Position numbers and translations under genes: made by a program. Below the pieces are notes generated by a model, which saw nothing but the letters and a program-made list of their open reading frames with translations, did no database searches and was not told the DNA's origin. A DNA stretch of 64,000 nucleotides from Clostridiales bacterium. GTDB taxonomy: Bacteria > Bacillota > Clostridia > Oscillospirales > Oscillospiraceae. Below are positions 41,828-50,909 of this stretch, one piece after another; position 1 is the stretch's first letter; each line of letters starts with the position of its first letter. The stretch lies in NCBI GenBank assembly GCA_029008095.1, contig JAQXJB010000038.1:1-64000 (forward strand), given 5' to 3'.

Positions 41828-42445
41828 TTAATATTCATATTTGAGACCCGGCTTCTGCCAGGGCTTTCTGACCGCCGCGTCATCCGCCGCGTCATCCGCC
41901 GCGGCAAGATCCTTGAAGCATCTGCCGCAAACGCTGCAGCTCTTCCCGGCTTCAAGCACGCAGGGCTTGTATCCGGCATTTGAATGAGGGTAATATGCGT
42001 TTCCGTTCTCGTCAAAGCGGCGCACGAAAACTCCGAAGCGTCCGCTGGTGAGCATGGACTCAAGATAGACCGGCTTGCTTACCCGGGTATACCGCAGGGG
42101 GCAATGCCACATATAAGGAGGTATCCTTACAATGGTAGGCTCCGTGATGATATGCCTTTCCATATTGTCTATGTCCGAGCCTATCCACAGCTCTATCTCA
42201 GCGTCAAAGGAGCCGAATGGATCGGCCATATCATATCCGATGAAGCAAAGGTATTCCTCATCGGTATGAAAATTTGGTTCGCGGTCAACATATGCCTCTT
42301 TCAAATACGGTCTGTACTGCGTATAAAACTTGGCCTCCGGCAAACAGCTGTCTCCCCGAAAATAGGCCTGATATTTGGGGATGAAATCTCCCCATTTCGT
42401 TTCTTCCTTCTTAAAGGGATAGATAAGATGGTCGTATCTTCCCAA
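41828..42445 (-). CDS. Cupin-like paralogue 3 with CxxCxxC tail
   Basis: A 205-residue paralogue and first gene of the operon (ribosome binding site GGAGGTGATG). Shares almost all motifs with paralogue 1: WGDFIPKYQAYFRGD, NFHTDEEYLCF(I)GYD, TEPTIVRIPPYMWHCP, and the CSVCGRCF cluster. A low-complexity Ala/Asp segment (AADDAADDAA) follows. The divergent PucR-type regulator starts 226 bases away and probably controls this operon. Confidence 0.7.
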   Translation of the reverse strand: MGRYDHLIYPFKKEETKWGDFIPKYQAYFRGDSCLPEAKFYTQYRPYLKEAYVDREPNFHTDEEYLCFIGYDMADPFGSFDAEIELWIGSDIDNMERHIITEPTIVRIPPYMWHCPLRYTRVSKPVYLESMLTSGRFGVFVRRFDENGNAYYPHSNAGYKPCVLEAGKSCSVCGRCFKDLAAADDAADDAAVRKPWQKPGLKYEY

Positions 42446-42577
42446 TACACATCACCTCCACGCCGGCTTATATTCAGATTATATAAGAATCGCTCCGTTG
42501 ATGATATATGTACGCTTACAGTTTAGCGCCCATTTTTTTGGAGTTTTTTACAAATATAATTTTCTCACTGCAAGTGC

Positions 42578-42606
42578 TTGACCAGGCCATACGAATATAA
42601 TAAACT
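42578..42606 (+). promoter_or_regulatory. Possible promoter of the PucR-type regulator
   Basis: TTGACC (42578-42583), 17 bases, TAAACT (42601-42606) in the 226-base gap between divergent genes. An overlapping TATAAT (42596-42601) is too close to the -35 box to be used with it. Confidence 0.4.
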
Positions 42607-42671
42607 ATATAGAAATTGGATTTAAATATTTTTTAATGAAATGTATTGTATTAATGCACAAAGGAGTTGCC

Positions 42672-43937
42672 ATGAAAAACAAAAACAGCAGCATACAGAG
42701 TATACTGCTTTCCATGTACGAAAAATTGGTGACAGGCCATGAGCTGAAAACAATCGCTCAGATGGCCTACGAGCATTTGGGCAATCCTCTGATAGCATCG
42801 GATAAAAGCTGCCGTCTGCTTTGCTCCATAGGGCTTCCCGAGGATGACGAAAACCCGGTATGGCGTTCTCTGCGAGATGAGGGCTACTATCCTTTGGAAT
42901 ATCTTGAGGCAATCACATACAATCCAAAATACAGCAGAATATATACCGAGACTTCTCCCGTTCTGCTTGAGGATGATTTTTCCGGACATCGATGCCTGAC
43001 GTTCAAGCTCGCCTTCGGGAGCGCTGTCATAGGCTTCGCGCAGCTTGTGGAGCTGCACCGTCCGATAACGGCAAGGGACGCCGAGCTTTTCGCCGCCTTC
43101 TGCAGGATAGCCGGTACTGCTCTGTGCGGAAAAAAGCCGGAGGAGGAAGCCCTGAAGAAGAGCTACGAATATGTGATAGACGAAATTCTGAAGGGCAACC
43201 TGCGGGGCGACAAAATGAAGGATCAGCTTCTTGCCGTCAACATAGAACCCAAGCAGCCGAGGTGCCTGTTTGTTGTAGAGAGGGGCGACGGCGGCAAGCT
43301 GCAGACGGAGTATGTTCGCCGCAGTATAGAAACCATACTCAGGGACAGCCAATGCTCCGTACACAGCAACAAAATAGTGTTACTGCTGAAATCAAGGGGC
43401 ACTGCTCTGCTTCCGCCGGATGTAAGGGCGCGCTTCAAGGAATTTCTGACAGAAAACAATTTGATATGCGGAGGAAGCAACCGGTTTTTATCTATGAACG
43501 ACCTGCCTTCCGCATATCATCAAGCCGTCACAGCCAGCCGTGTTGGACACCAGATGGCGGGAAAGGGACCCATATTCTTCATGTGGGAATATGCGACATA
43601 TCAAATGTGCGACATGCTGTACGACCAATGTGAGCTGCTCGATTTCTGCAATCCAATGATAATAATGATCCGACAATACGACGAGCGCAGCAACACGAAA
43701 TTTTCGGAAACGCTCCGTGAATATATACAGAGCGGCTGCAGCCCGGTAAAGACCGCCGAAAATCTCGGTGTGCACCGCAATACCATCGATTACCGCTTAG
43801 GCCGAATGAAGGAGCTGTTCGGTCTGAATACGGATGACCCGGAAATGATGTTCTCCTTCAAGCAGTCCTTTCAGATCATTTACTACATCGAAAAGAACAG
43901 GCGCGAGGGCAAGCCGTACACGGAATCTCAACTGTGA
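42672..43937 (+). CDS. PucR-type helix-turn-helix regulator
   Basis: A 421-residue regulator. Residues 1-150 look like a GAF-like sensor (NPLIASDKSCRLL, AVIGFAQLVE). The middle resembles the GGDEF-derived region of PucR/CdaR proteins. The C-terminus is the PucR helix-turn-helix domain: REYIQSGCSPVKTAENLGVHRNTIDYRLGRMKELFG. Such regulators usually activate catabolic operons in response to a metabolite. It is divergent from the cupin-like/binding-protein operon and likely controls it. The ATG at 42672 follows AAAGGAG; the in-frame ATG at 42636 is less well placed. Confidence 0.85.
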   Translation: MKNKNSSIQSILLSMYEKLVTGHELKTIAQMAYEHLGNPLIASDKSCRLLCSIGLPEDDENPVWRSLRDEGYYPLEYLEAITYNPKYSRIYTETSPVLLEDDFSGHRCLTFKLAFGSAVIGFAQLVELHRPITARDAELFAAFCRIAGTALCGKKPEEEALKKSYEYVIDEILKGNLRGDKMKDQLLAVNIEPKQPRCLFVVERGDGGKLQTEYVRRSIETILRDSQCSVHSNKIVLLLKSRGTALLPPDVRARFKEFLTENNLICGGSNRFLSMNDLPSAYHQAVTASRVGHQMAGKGPIFFMWEYATYQMCDMLYDQCELLDFCNPMIIMIRQYDERSNTKFSETLREYIQSGCSPVKTAENLGVHRNTIDYRLGRMKELFGLNTDDPEMMFSFKQSFQIIYYIEKNRREGKPYTESQL

Positions 43938-43941
43938 TCAT

Positions 43942-43974
43942 AACAGCCTGAGGCACTTGGCCTCAGGCTGTTTT
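43942..43974 (+). terminator. Terminator of the PucR-type regulator gene
   Basis: A 13-bp stem AACAGCCTGAGGC with GCCTCAGGCTGTT, five-base loop, then TTATATAA. Confidence 0.8.
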
Positions 43975-44001
43975 ATATAAACATTATTGCTTTCCGCTGT
44001 T

Positions 44002-44091
44002 TCAATCGCTATCGGATTCTACAATTCCCGATATTTCCGCGAACTCAACCGTATTGTTTGACAGCAGGCAATATTCATTGGATATGGTCAT
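44002..44091 (-). CDS. Possible 29-residue peptide in the 43938-44273 gap
   Basis: The 335 bases between the PucR-type gene terminator and the Ig-like lipoprotein hold one weak candidate: ATG at 44091, stop at 44002, reading an acidic peptide that ends VESDSD. AGGAGG lies almost directly on the start codon, too close for efficient initiation. Otherwise I see no gene or clear RNA in this gap. Confidence 0.2.
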   Translation of the reverse strand: MTISNEYCLLSNNTVEFAEISGIVESDSD

Positions 44092-44273
44092 TCCTCCTAT
44101 ACCCTTATTCTTCTTCAAGTGCAAGCGTTAATGCGTAAATTGTGACATTTGTTTAAAGCCCTTATAGCACGTTGTCGTACAAATGCTGCCATAATGGAAT
44201 ATATCACCACAAAAACACCGTGTATATTCTGTGATGTATGTTCGAGGATTCTTTAAGTGCAACGGACTCCGCC

Positions 44274-45428
44274 CTAATATGCCAGTTCAAATTCTTCCAT
44301 AAGCACTGTTCCGCCAACTTCTTTTGGCAGGCGGCAGGAAATTCGATATGTCCCCTCCGGTAATCTGCCGGAAGAATATCGCCACACTCTTATTGGCCAG
44401 AATGTTCCGCCGTAATCATCCAGGCTATGCGGTGTACCGGATATGTTCATAATGTAGTCGGATGTAATATTCCACCACTGGCCATCAAGACATATATGCA
44501 GTTGATACGGACCGCTGCCTATCTCCACGCTGCGGCCGGTCAGATTGCTGATTTGAAATTCAAGCGCCGGCGACCGGTCATCTTTTTCGCTTACTCCGCA
44601 GTACTCTATGCGCATGTCATCGCCCTGATAAGGAATGAACAAAGTCTCATCTACTTCCGGATATACAGGAAGAAGTCCGCCAACATTCCAGATGAAATTA
44701 CCGTTGTCATCCAAGGCAAAGTAGTCGCCATAGGAATTTCTCATGGTCTCCCATGTATCGGTATAAATATCCGCCATTGTTTCCGGCACTCGGACTGTAT
44801 CCGGAGAATGTTCAAACTCAAATGCCAGTACTATTCCCGTTTGCTCGGCAGTTTGAGGCCGGGAGTCATACACACTTACTTCTCCCGGCTCGAAAGACAA
44901 AACAAGTCTGTATTTCCCATCGGGCAAGCATTTCTCGGTTCCGGAAGCATCCATGGAAAAAGTAAACTTTGTAGTGCCGTCCTGCACCCATACGCCATTA
45001 TTCACCCCTGAGGGTTCAACGGTTTTCAGTGGCCACCACTGTCCATCCAGCCATACCTGAAGTGATGGATAATACAGCTTCGCTTCACTGCTTGCGTCGA
45101 GGGGCAAAAACTCTGAATACTCCACGGCTCCGGGATCCACATAAAGCTCGTAAGATAAAACATTGCCCAAAAGAGGCAGCTTCTGAACCTCTGAATAACA
45201 CATTTTCAGATATTCGCCGTCATATGCATAAATGTCGGCAGACTGAGCTTTTATTTCTTCAGCATCAACCGTCCAAAACATTTGCCCATTTTCGTTTTGA
45301 TAAACATATTCTCCGTAAGTGTTTTTGAAAAATTTCCATACTTCATCCGAACTGAGACTGGTTTCTCTGCAGGCTGGCAAATAAAACAATAGAATTATTA
45401 CAATCAGCACTATGATACATTTTTTCAT
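44274..45428 (-). CDS. Lipoprotein with two Ig-like (Big_14-type) repeats
   Basis: A 384-residue lipoprotein: signal peptide with the lipobox FYLPAC (Cys 20). The mature part consists of two related halves of about 170 residues, each with a YxVDxxG...WQxxLDGQWW-like strand and an ending LPxGxYRxxxxF(E/P) strand: LQVWLDGQWWPLKT and LPDGKYRLVLSFE in the first, LHICLDGQWWNITS and LPEGTYRISCRLP in the second. This is the pattern of clostridial bacterial-Ig-like surface proteins; no function is established. It lies 20 bases downstream of the broken protease gene on the same strand and may have been cotranscribed with it. Base composition is lower in GC than the neighbouring core genes. Confidence 0.75.
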   Translation of the reverse strand: MKKCIIVLIVIILLFYLPACRETSLSSDEVWKFFKNTYGEYVYQNENGQMFWTVDAEEIKAQSADIYAYDGEYLKMCYSEVQKLPLLGNVLSYELYVDPGAVEYSEFLPLDASSEAKLYYPSLQVWLDGQWWPLKTVEPSGVNNGVWVQDGTTKFTFSMDASGTEKCLPDGKYRLVLSFEPGEVSVYDSRPQTAEQTGIVLAFEFEHSPDTVRVPETMADIYTDTWETMRNSYGDYFALDDNGNFIWNVGGLLPVYPEVDETLFIPYQGDDMRIEYCGVSEKDDRSPALEFQISNLTGRSVEIGSGPYQLHICLDGQWWNITSDYIMNISGTPHSLDDYGGTFWPIRVWRYSSGRLPEGTYRISCRLPKEVGGTVLMEEFELAY

Positions 45429-45448
45429 CCTGCATCTCCACCGAATTA

Positions 45449-46867
45449 TTAGGTGTGTAGTTTACTGACAAGATCATCATCGTAATAAGCTAACTCTGAA
45501 ATAGCATAAGGAATAAATCCTTGTTCTATTACATGTTCAATTGATTGGTAATACACTGCAGATATCGAAGTAATATCATCATTTGTTGCGCCAGTGGTAA
45601 ACTCAAATCCAGATATACAACCTAACAAAACACGCTGACTATCATATACAAACCATACCGGTCCTCCACTATCTCCATAATTGTTAAGTAACGGATTTAC
45701 ACCCACGCTTCCATCTATCGGGCCAAATCTATTCAGGTTTCCAAGGCCATATTCATATTCACGAATACCATCACCGTCCAAATCAACATACCAAGTATAT
45801 GAGCCGCTAACTGCTTGATGTTTGCCCACAGTAAGTCCCGTAGTTTTTCCATATTTATATATATAAGTTCCGTACGGTAAACCATCAGAAATGCAATAGT
45901 AATAGTTAACTACACCTGTCGTACTCGCTCCGGTTTTAACATAGTTGCTTTTCCCGATAGAATAACTACTAGAGGATAAAGTTACAATTCCATAATCCCC
46001 TGTCGCGTTATGCACTTCTGCCATTTCATTATATGTTATGTAGTTATTAATCAAATCGTTAGAGCGGACATAGTGTCCAGGCAATACATGTCCCGCTGTT
46101 AAATATGCAGTTTGACCGCCGTATGTTCCACTAAACCCTAATGTTCCCCATTCTATGTATTGTTCTGTCCCGTCTTTTATTGCTTTTTTATAAAGTGTAC
46201 TTCCTCCGGTCAGTGCTATACTAGCAAAAGTAGTTGCAGGATTCACCATATCGGTATTATCAGTATCGTTTTCGATTTGTATAGACCGACTCATATTATT
46301 AACAGTAACATCACTTTCTAATTTAATTTTTATACGAATTGGCAGATTTTCACTCTGAATTTTATCGTTCAAGTAACGCGCAAGTGATTCAACTGTTTTG
46401 GCGAACTCAATAACCACACGATTATTTTCTTCATCAAATAATACATATGCCGGAAATTTTAATCCTATTTCAGATAGAAATGTCTCGCTTATGTCATAAA
46501 GTTCATTAAGTGAATATTTACAGTTGCTATATGAGACAGGCAAATCTGCATCAACCATGTTAGATAGGCTGTTAATTAATTCTTGATCACCGCCTCTTAT
46601 CTGAAAAACCAATTCATTATTGGAATTAATATACACACCACCAAAAGCATCCGGATATTTATTGGTTTCTTCATTAAATGCAATAATGTTTTTTACTTAA
46701 AAGAAAGCATCAAGCGCACCTTTCTGTGCCGCTCCCAACAGTTCCAACTCCGTTAAATCGTTTAATCGAATGGTGTCTTCTTCACAGGTAGTTGCGCTAA
46801 CACCACAAACAAGTACAAGAGAAAAAACCAATATGAATGATATATATCGCAAGCTTTTTCTTTTCAT
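45449..46867 (-). pseudogene. Secreted trypsin-like serine protease interrupted by one in-frame stop
   Basis: From ATG 46867 (behind AAAGGAG) the frame encodes a signal peptide (MKRKSLRYISFILVFSLVLV, cleavage near VSA) and a short pro-region, then meets TAA at 46699-46697 (codon 57). The same frame continues without shift through FGGVYINSNNELVFQ and a full chymotrypsin-fold protease: LTAGHV (His), ATGDYGIV (Asp) and NNYGDSGGPV (Ser), ending at 45449. The rest could only be made by read-through or from the GTG at 46636, and would then lack a signal peptide. AT-rich codon usage (many ATA, TTA, AAT) sets it apart from its surroundings and suggests horizontal transfer. A single sequencing error could also explain the stop. 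Confidence 0.75.
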
Positions 46868-46886
46868 ATATACTCCTTTCTAGACC

Positions 46887-46955
46887 TCACAACAAATCTT
46901 CAATGCACAAAACCTCGCTATCTATTTTCGTAGCGAGGTGTGTTTTTTTAACCAT
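46887..46955 (-). CDS. Possible 22-residue peptide upstream of the protease
   Basis: ATG at 46955 lies about six bases behind AAAGAGGTG and reads MVKKTHLATKIDSEVLCIED plus two leucines, stopping 20 bases before the protease start. A hairpin (ACCTCGCTA with TAGCGAGGT, about 46911-46939) overlaps it. It could be a leader or signalling peptide, or chance. Confidence 0.25.
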   Translation of the reverse strand: MVKKTHLATKIDSEVLCIEDLL

Positions 46956-47008
46956 CGGAAACACCTCTTTCATGTACGATTCTCTTAACAACTAATCATT
47001 TTATAAAG

Positions 47009-47037
47009 ATAATATAAGAAAAGATTTCCAATGTCAA
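47009..47037 (-). promoter_or_regulatory. Promoter of the protease gene
   Basis: On the reverse strand a perfect TTGACA (47037-47032), 17 bases, TATTAT (47014-47009), giving a leader of about 135 nt. The gap 46868-47217 also holds the hairpin at 46911-46939 and the terminator of the glycyl radical enzyme operon. Confidence 0.65.
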
Positions 47038-47137
47038 CCAGTTGATTCTACAAACATTAGTACGGCATTTTGTGACAACATACAAAAAACATGTTCAATT
47101 AAATTTTATTTATGTTTCTCCTTTGTGCATAACAAAA

Positions 47138-47183
47138 CACCCCATTAGTCAGACCGTATATCATACTGTCCAACGAATGGGGT
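47138..47183 (-). terminator. Probable terminator of the glycyl radical enzyme operon
   Basis: ACCCCATT and AATGGGGT pair across a 27-base loop, followed on the reverse strand by GTTTTGTT, about 35 bases past the activase stop codon. Confidence 0.55.
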
Positions 47184-47217
47184 GCGTTTTATTTGTATGC
47201 GGATTTTTATTAAGTGT

Positions 47218-48177
47218 TTAGTGGATCGTAACGGGCAGGCCGTATTCCTCCATGATGTGCTTGAGCTTCTGCATAAACGCATCGCTGGGAGGGGTAGCCT
47301 CGGCTACAGGCTCGTCGCTGATACGCAGATACTTGGTAACGCCCATGTTGTGATAGGGCAGGAGCTGGATAACCTCAACGGCATCGCCAAGCTCCTTGCA
47401 GAACTCCGCGGTCTTGCGAATATTGTCCTCATCATTGTTGAACATGGGTATGACCGGAATTCTTATCTGCATTTTTCCGCCTGCCGCCGCGATCCTTCTG
47501 GCATTCTCCAGAATAGGCTCGTTGGGCACGGCGACCATAGCCTTATGCTTGGCGCTGTCCATATGCTTCAGGTCATAGAGGAAGAGGTCTACATAAGGCA
47601 GGACCTTTTCCACAGTCTCCCAGGAAGCAAAGCCGGTGGTGTCGAGGGCGGTATGTATGCCTTCCTCCTTCAGGCGCTTGAGCACAGCCAGAACAAATTC
47701 AGGCTGGCAGAGAGCCTCGCCGCCGGAAATGGTAACGCCGCCGCCGGAGCGTTCATAGAAGCGCTTATCCTGCAGCAAACGCTTTACCAGCTCATCCACT
47801 GTGTAATCCTTGCCGCAGATATAGAGGGCGCCGGGATAGCACACCTCAGCGCAGTCTCCGCAGTTGTCGCAGAGGTCGCGCTTAACGTGAACCAGCTGCA
47901 ACTGGGCTCCGCTCACAGCGTCCTCACGAGTAGCGCCAAGCTCAAGAGCACCCTTGGTGCAGGCCTTGATGCAGCGGGACTGGCAGAGCTCAGTACCCTG
48001 GCAGCGCATGGATATCCAGCTGAGCTGGGGATAAAAAGCCTGGGACTCGGGGCTGTGGCACCAGGGGCAGCGCAGAGGGCAGCCCTTCAGAAACGCTGTT
48101 GTTCTGACGCCGGGGCCATCCTGGACGGAAAAGCCCTGAATATCGTACAGTTTACCTGTCAGTGTTTTTTCTTCCAT
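47218..48177 (-). CDS. Glycyl radical enzyme activating enzyme (radical SAM)
   Basis: About 319 residues (323 from an alternative ATG at 48189). The radical SAM cluster is CPLRCPWC (CxxxCxxC) near residue 35, preceded by GFSVQDGPGVRT as in PflA-type activases. An inserted ferredoxin-like domain with two [4Fe-4S] sites follows (CQSRCIKAC and CDNCGDCAEVC), as in activases of the glycerol dehydratase and choline lyase type. GGVTISGGEALCQPEF is the SAM-binding region. It generates the glycyl radical on the enzyme encoded just upstream. A 10-bp hairpin (48198-48227) lies between the two genes. It may also serve the second glycyl radical enzyme at 54545, which has no activase beside it. Confidence 0.9.
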   Translation of the reverse strand: MEEKTLTGKLYDIQGFSVQDGPGVRTTAFLKGCPLRCPWCHSPESQAFYPQLSWISMRCQGTELCQSRCIKACTKGALELGATREDAVSGAQLQLVHVKRDLCDNCGDCAEVCYPGALYICGKDYTVDELVKRLLQDKRFYERSGGGVTISGGEALCQPEFVLAVLKRLKEEGIHTALDTTGFASWETVEKVLPYVDLFLYDLKHMDSAKHKAMVAVPNEPILENARRIAAAGGKMQIRIPVIPMFNNDEDNIRKTAEFCKELGDAVEVIQLLPYHNMGVTKYLRISDEPVAEATPPSDAFMQKLKHIMEEYGLPVTIH

Positions 48178-48197
48178 AGTTTTTTCCATTCCTTAAA

Positions 48198-48227
48198 TTG
48201 CGTGCGCCGCCGAAGCAGCGCACGCAA
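48198..48227 (-). other. Hairpin between glycyl radical enzyme and activase genes
   Basis: A perfect 10-bp stem TTGCGTGCGC with GCGCACGCAA, loop of ten bases, no T-run. Probably stabilises the upstream mRNA or lowers activase expression relative to its client. Confidence 0.5.
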
Positions 48228-48247
48228 AATCTTTGAGTTATTAAAGC

Positions 48248-50671
48248 TTACATACCCATTTCGGTTCTGCGGATGAGGTCATCCTGGCATCCCTTGAATA
48301 CTTCTACGAAGTAAGCGGAGAAGCCGGCTACGCGGACAACGAGATCCTTGTAGTTCTCGGGATGCACCTGAGCATCGCGGAGGGTGTCACTGGAAACGAT
48401 ATTGAGCTGGAGCTCCATTCCGCCGCCGTCGAAGTAGGACTGCATAACGGCTCTGAGCTTGGCGGTGCCGCCCTCGCCCTTAAGAGCGGTGGGATGGAAC
48501 TTCATGTTGCAGAGAGTGCCGTTGCCGTACTCGCTCTGGTCGAAGTTGAGAACGGAGTTGATGAAGGAAACGGGGCCGTTCTTATCCATACCCTGAACGT
48601 TGGAAATACCATCGGTCAGAGGATCGCCGAACTTACGTCCGTCGGGAGTAGCCCAGGTGAACCAGCCGAAGATAACGTTTGCGGTCACAGGGTAGCAGCC
48701 TGCGCTGAAGCGGCCGCGAGGACCGGTACCGCGGTTGATAGCGTTGGCATATGTAGAAGCGGTGAAGTCGACATACTTATCAGCCTCGGGATCGCCGTTG
48801 CCGTAGCGGGGTGCTCTGCCGTTGATGATCTGGCGCAGCTCTTCGTAGCCTTCCCAGTTAGCCATAATGGCGTCATACAGCTCGCGGGTGGTGGCGATCT
48901 TCTCGCGGAAGCAAACATAGTCAATGATGTTAAGGCTGTCGGCAACGTTGCCGAGACCGATGCAGGAGTTACCGGTGGAGTTATACTTAGCGCCGCCGGC
49001 CTGGCAGTCCTTACCATTCTCCATGCAGCCCTCGAGAGTAGCGGATACCATGGGCAGAGGATTATGGAAGGAGGCCATGGACTCCCATGCGTTGATGCAG
49101 CTGATCTGCCACTTGCAGAAGAAGTCGAACTGAGTCTTAACAGCCTCGAGCACCTGATCCATGCTGGTCATCTCATAGAGATATCCGGTAGCGGGGCCGG
49201 TCTGCTTGGGCTCGGGACCGCCGGGGAAGCGCATGGGGTTGATGCCGTTGTTGATAGCAAGCAGGAATGCGTTTGCTATGTTCAGATAGGACTCCGTGCC
49301 GGTACCGCCGGGCTGAGCCCACTCATAACCGCCGACGGAAGGCTCAACGCAGCCGTTCAGGCAGTAGTTTCTTGCGTCCTCAAGAGGAATACCGCGCTTC
49401 ATGAGGGCGGGGATGATTACCTTATCGCTCTCGAAGGTGGGAACACCGCCGCAGCGCTTGGTAGTCTCGATAGCAGCCTCCCAAAGCTCGTCGGGGGTGC
49501 CGTCATGGATACGGAGAGCCTGCGGGGGATCGTGGAGGACGAGGCGTCCCGCGGACTGGAGCATCATGTAGGTAACGGCGTTGGTAGCGTCATTGCCATC
49601 CTTGTCTACGCCGCCCAGAGTCATAAGCTGACCGCTGGTATAGCCCGGGCCGGACTTGGTAGCGCCCTCGGACCAGATCTTGTTGCACTCGGCAACCTTG
49701 AGGTAGAACAGGTCAAGGATCTCCTGAGCGTACTCGGGGGTGATGGTACCGTTGGCAATATCCTGCTCATAGTAGTGACCCAGATACTGGTCTACGCGGC
49801 CATAGCTGATACCGTGCTGCTGACCGTCCATGCACATGGCGAGCTGATAGAGATAGATGCACTGTACGGCATCGTGGAAGTTGCGGCAGGGATTCTCCAT
49901 GATCCAGTTGAGAGTGTCGGCCATTCTGAGGAGTTCAGCCTTGCGCTCGGGGTTCTTCTCCAGCTCGGCCAGACGCTCGCACTCCTTGCCGTATCTCTTG
50001 GACCAGTGAATGAGGCCCTCGCTGACGATGGAGACAGCGCGGTAGAAATTATACTTATAGATGGAATCGCCGTAAATACCGTCCTCTTCCAGCTTTCTCA
50101 TCTTCTCCTCGGCCTCTCTCTGGATGGCGCCGAAGCCCTTCTGGGTAGCGGTCCAGAAATTAGCGACGAAGTGGCCGACAGGAGACTGGCAGTTATCCTT
50201 AGGTCCGAAGAAAAGAACGCCGTTTCCTGTCATGTTGTCACGGTGATAGCGGGGCATATACTCATCGACGATGGCGCTCATGCTGTTCTTATCCCAGAAA
50301 TCGCCGGTCTCGAGGAGGTACTTTTCATCCTCGGGGTCGATGTCATAGGGATCCTGCTCGCGCTTGGGAATCGTGCCGGCGCGCAGTTCCTTCATGAACC
50401 AGTTGAAGGATGTCTCGGGATAGAGAGCGCAGCAGCGATAGCTGGCGCCCTGCCAGCCAACGATGACTTCATCCTCGTTGATATGCACGGGCATATTCTC
50501 GAAGAGGTTGCGCAGGTTCTTCGCGCGCTTGAGAATACCGGTGAGCTGGGGGTTGTTCATATAGAACTCGGTAACAAGACGGTAACGGTTGATATCAACC
50601 TTGGGTCTGGTATTGCGGTACTTCTCGCGTATCTTCTTAACGCGATCAGTCATGGGCTTAAACTCATACAT
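48248..50671 (-). CDS. Glycyl radical enzyme 1 (dehydratase/lyase class)
   Basis: An 807-residue glycyl radical enzyme. The active-site thiyl cysteine with its glutamate partner (CxE) appears in CLNGCVEPSVGG near residue 450, and the radical glycine in RVAGFSAYFVEVF close to the C-terminus. The GCVEP motif places it in the large eliminating group with glycerol, propanediol, choline and isethionate enzymes, rather than pyruvate formate-lyase, which has two adjacent cysteines. The residues after GCVEP (SVGGYEWAQP) do not match a subgroup I can name, so the substrate is unknown. The ATG at 50671 follows AAAGGAG. No bacterial microcompartment genes are present. Promoter at 50759-50786. Confidence 0.88.
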   Translation of the reverse strand: MYEFKPMTDRVKKIREKYRNTRPKVDINRYRLVTEFYMNNPQLTGILKRAKNLRNLFENMPVHINEDEVIVGWQGASYRCCALYPETSFNWFMKELRAGTIPKREQDPYDIDPEDEKYLLETGDFWDKNSMSAIVDEYMPRYHRDNMTGNGVLFFGPKDNCQSPVGHFVANFWTATQKGFGAIQREAEEKMRKLEEDGIYGDSIYKYNFYRAVSIVSEGLIHWSKRYGKECERLAELEKNPERKAELLRMADTLNWIMENPCRNFHDAVQCIYLYQLAMCMDGQQHGISYGRVDQYLGHYYEQDIANGTITPEYAQEILDLFYLKVAECNKIWSEGATKSGPGYTSGQLMTLGGVDKDGNDATNAVTYMMLQSAGRLVLHDPPQALRIHDGTPDELWEAAIETTKRCGGVPTFESDKVIIPALMKRGIPLEDARNYCLNGCVEPSVGGYEWAQPGGTGTESYLNIANAFLLAINNGINPMRFPGGPEPKQTGPATGYLYEMTSMDQVLEAVKTQFDFFCKWQISCINAWESMASFHNPLPMVSATLEGCMENGKDCQAGGAKYNSTGNSCIGLGNVADSLNIIDYVCFREKIATTRELYDAIMANWEGYEELRQIINGRAPRYGNGDPEADKYVDFTASTYANAINRGTGPRGRFSAGCYPVTANVIFGWFTWATPDGRKFGDPLTDGISNVQGMDKNGPVSFINSVLNFDQSEYGNGTLCNMKFHPTALKGEGGTAKLRAVMQSYFDGGGMELQLNIVSSDTLRDAQVHPENYKDLVVRVAGFSAYFVEVFKGCQDDLIRRTEMGM

Positions 50672-50758
50672 GGGTTGTTTCTCCTTTCTTTCAGAAAACC
50701 TGTCTTTTAGATATGTTAATTGTTTTCTTTTGAGTTTTTCTTGCTCTATCCTACCTAT

Positions 50759-50786
50759 ATAATAACACAATTTTTTTCAATGTCAA
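50759..50786 (-). promoter_or_regulatory. Promoter of glycyl radical enzyme 1
   Basis: On the reverse strand TTGACA (50786-50781), 16 bases, TATTAT (50764-50759), about 90 bases before the ATG. A weaker forward -10 (TACAAT, about 50869-50874) probably serves the divergent DUF169 gene. Confidence 0.6.
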
Positions 50787-50909
50787 ACACTACTGCCTGC
50801 ATGAAACGGATTTGCATATGCTCATGCAGTTTTTGTATGAAAAGGCCTTACATACACGGCTCCGCTGTGCTACAATGAAAAAAACACTATTATTGAAAGG
50901 GGAAACAAT

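Noticed and set aside
48362..50710. 782-codon antisense frame over glycyl radical enzyme 1
   Set aside because: Mirror of a highly biased gene; no recognisable protein features.
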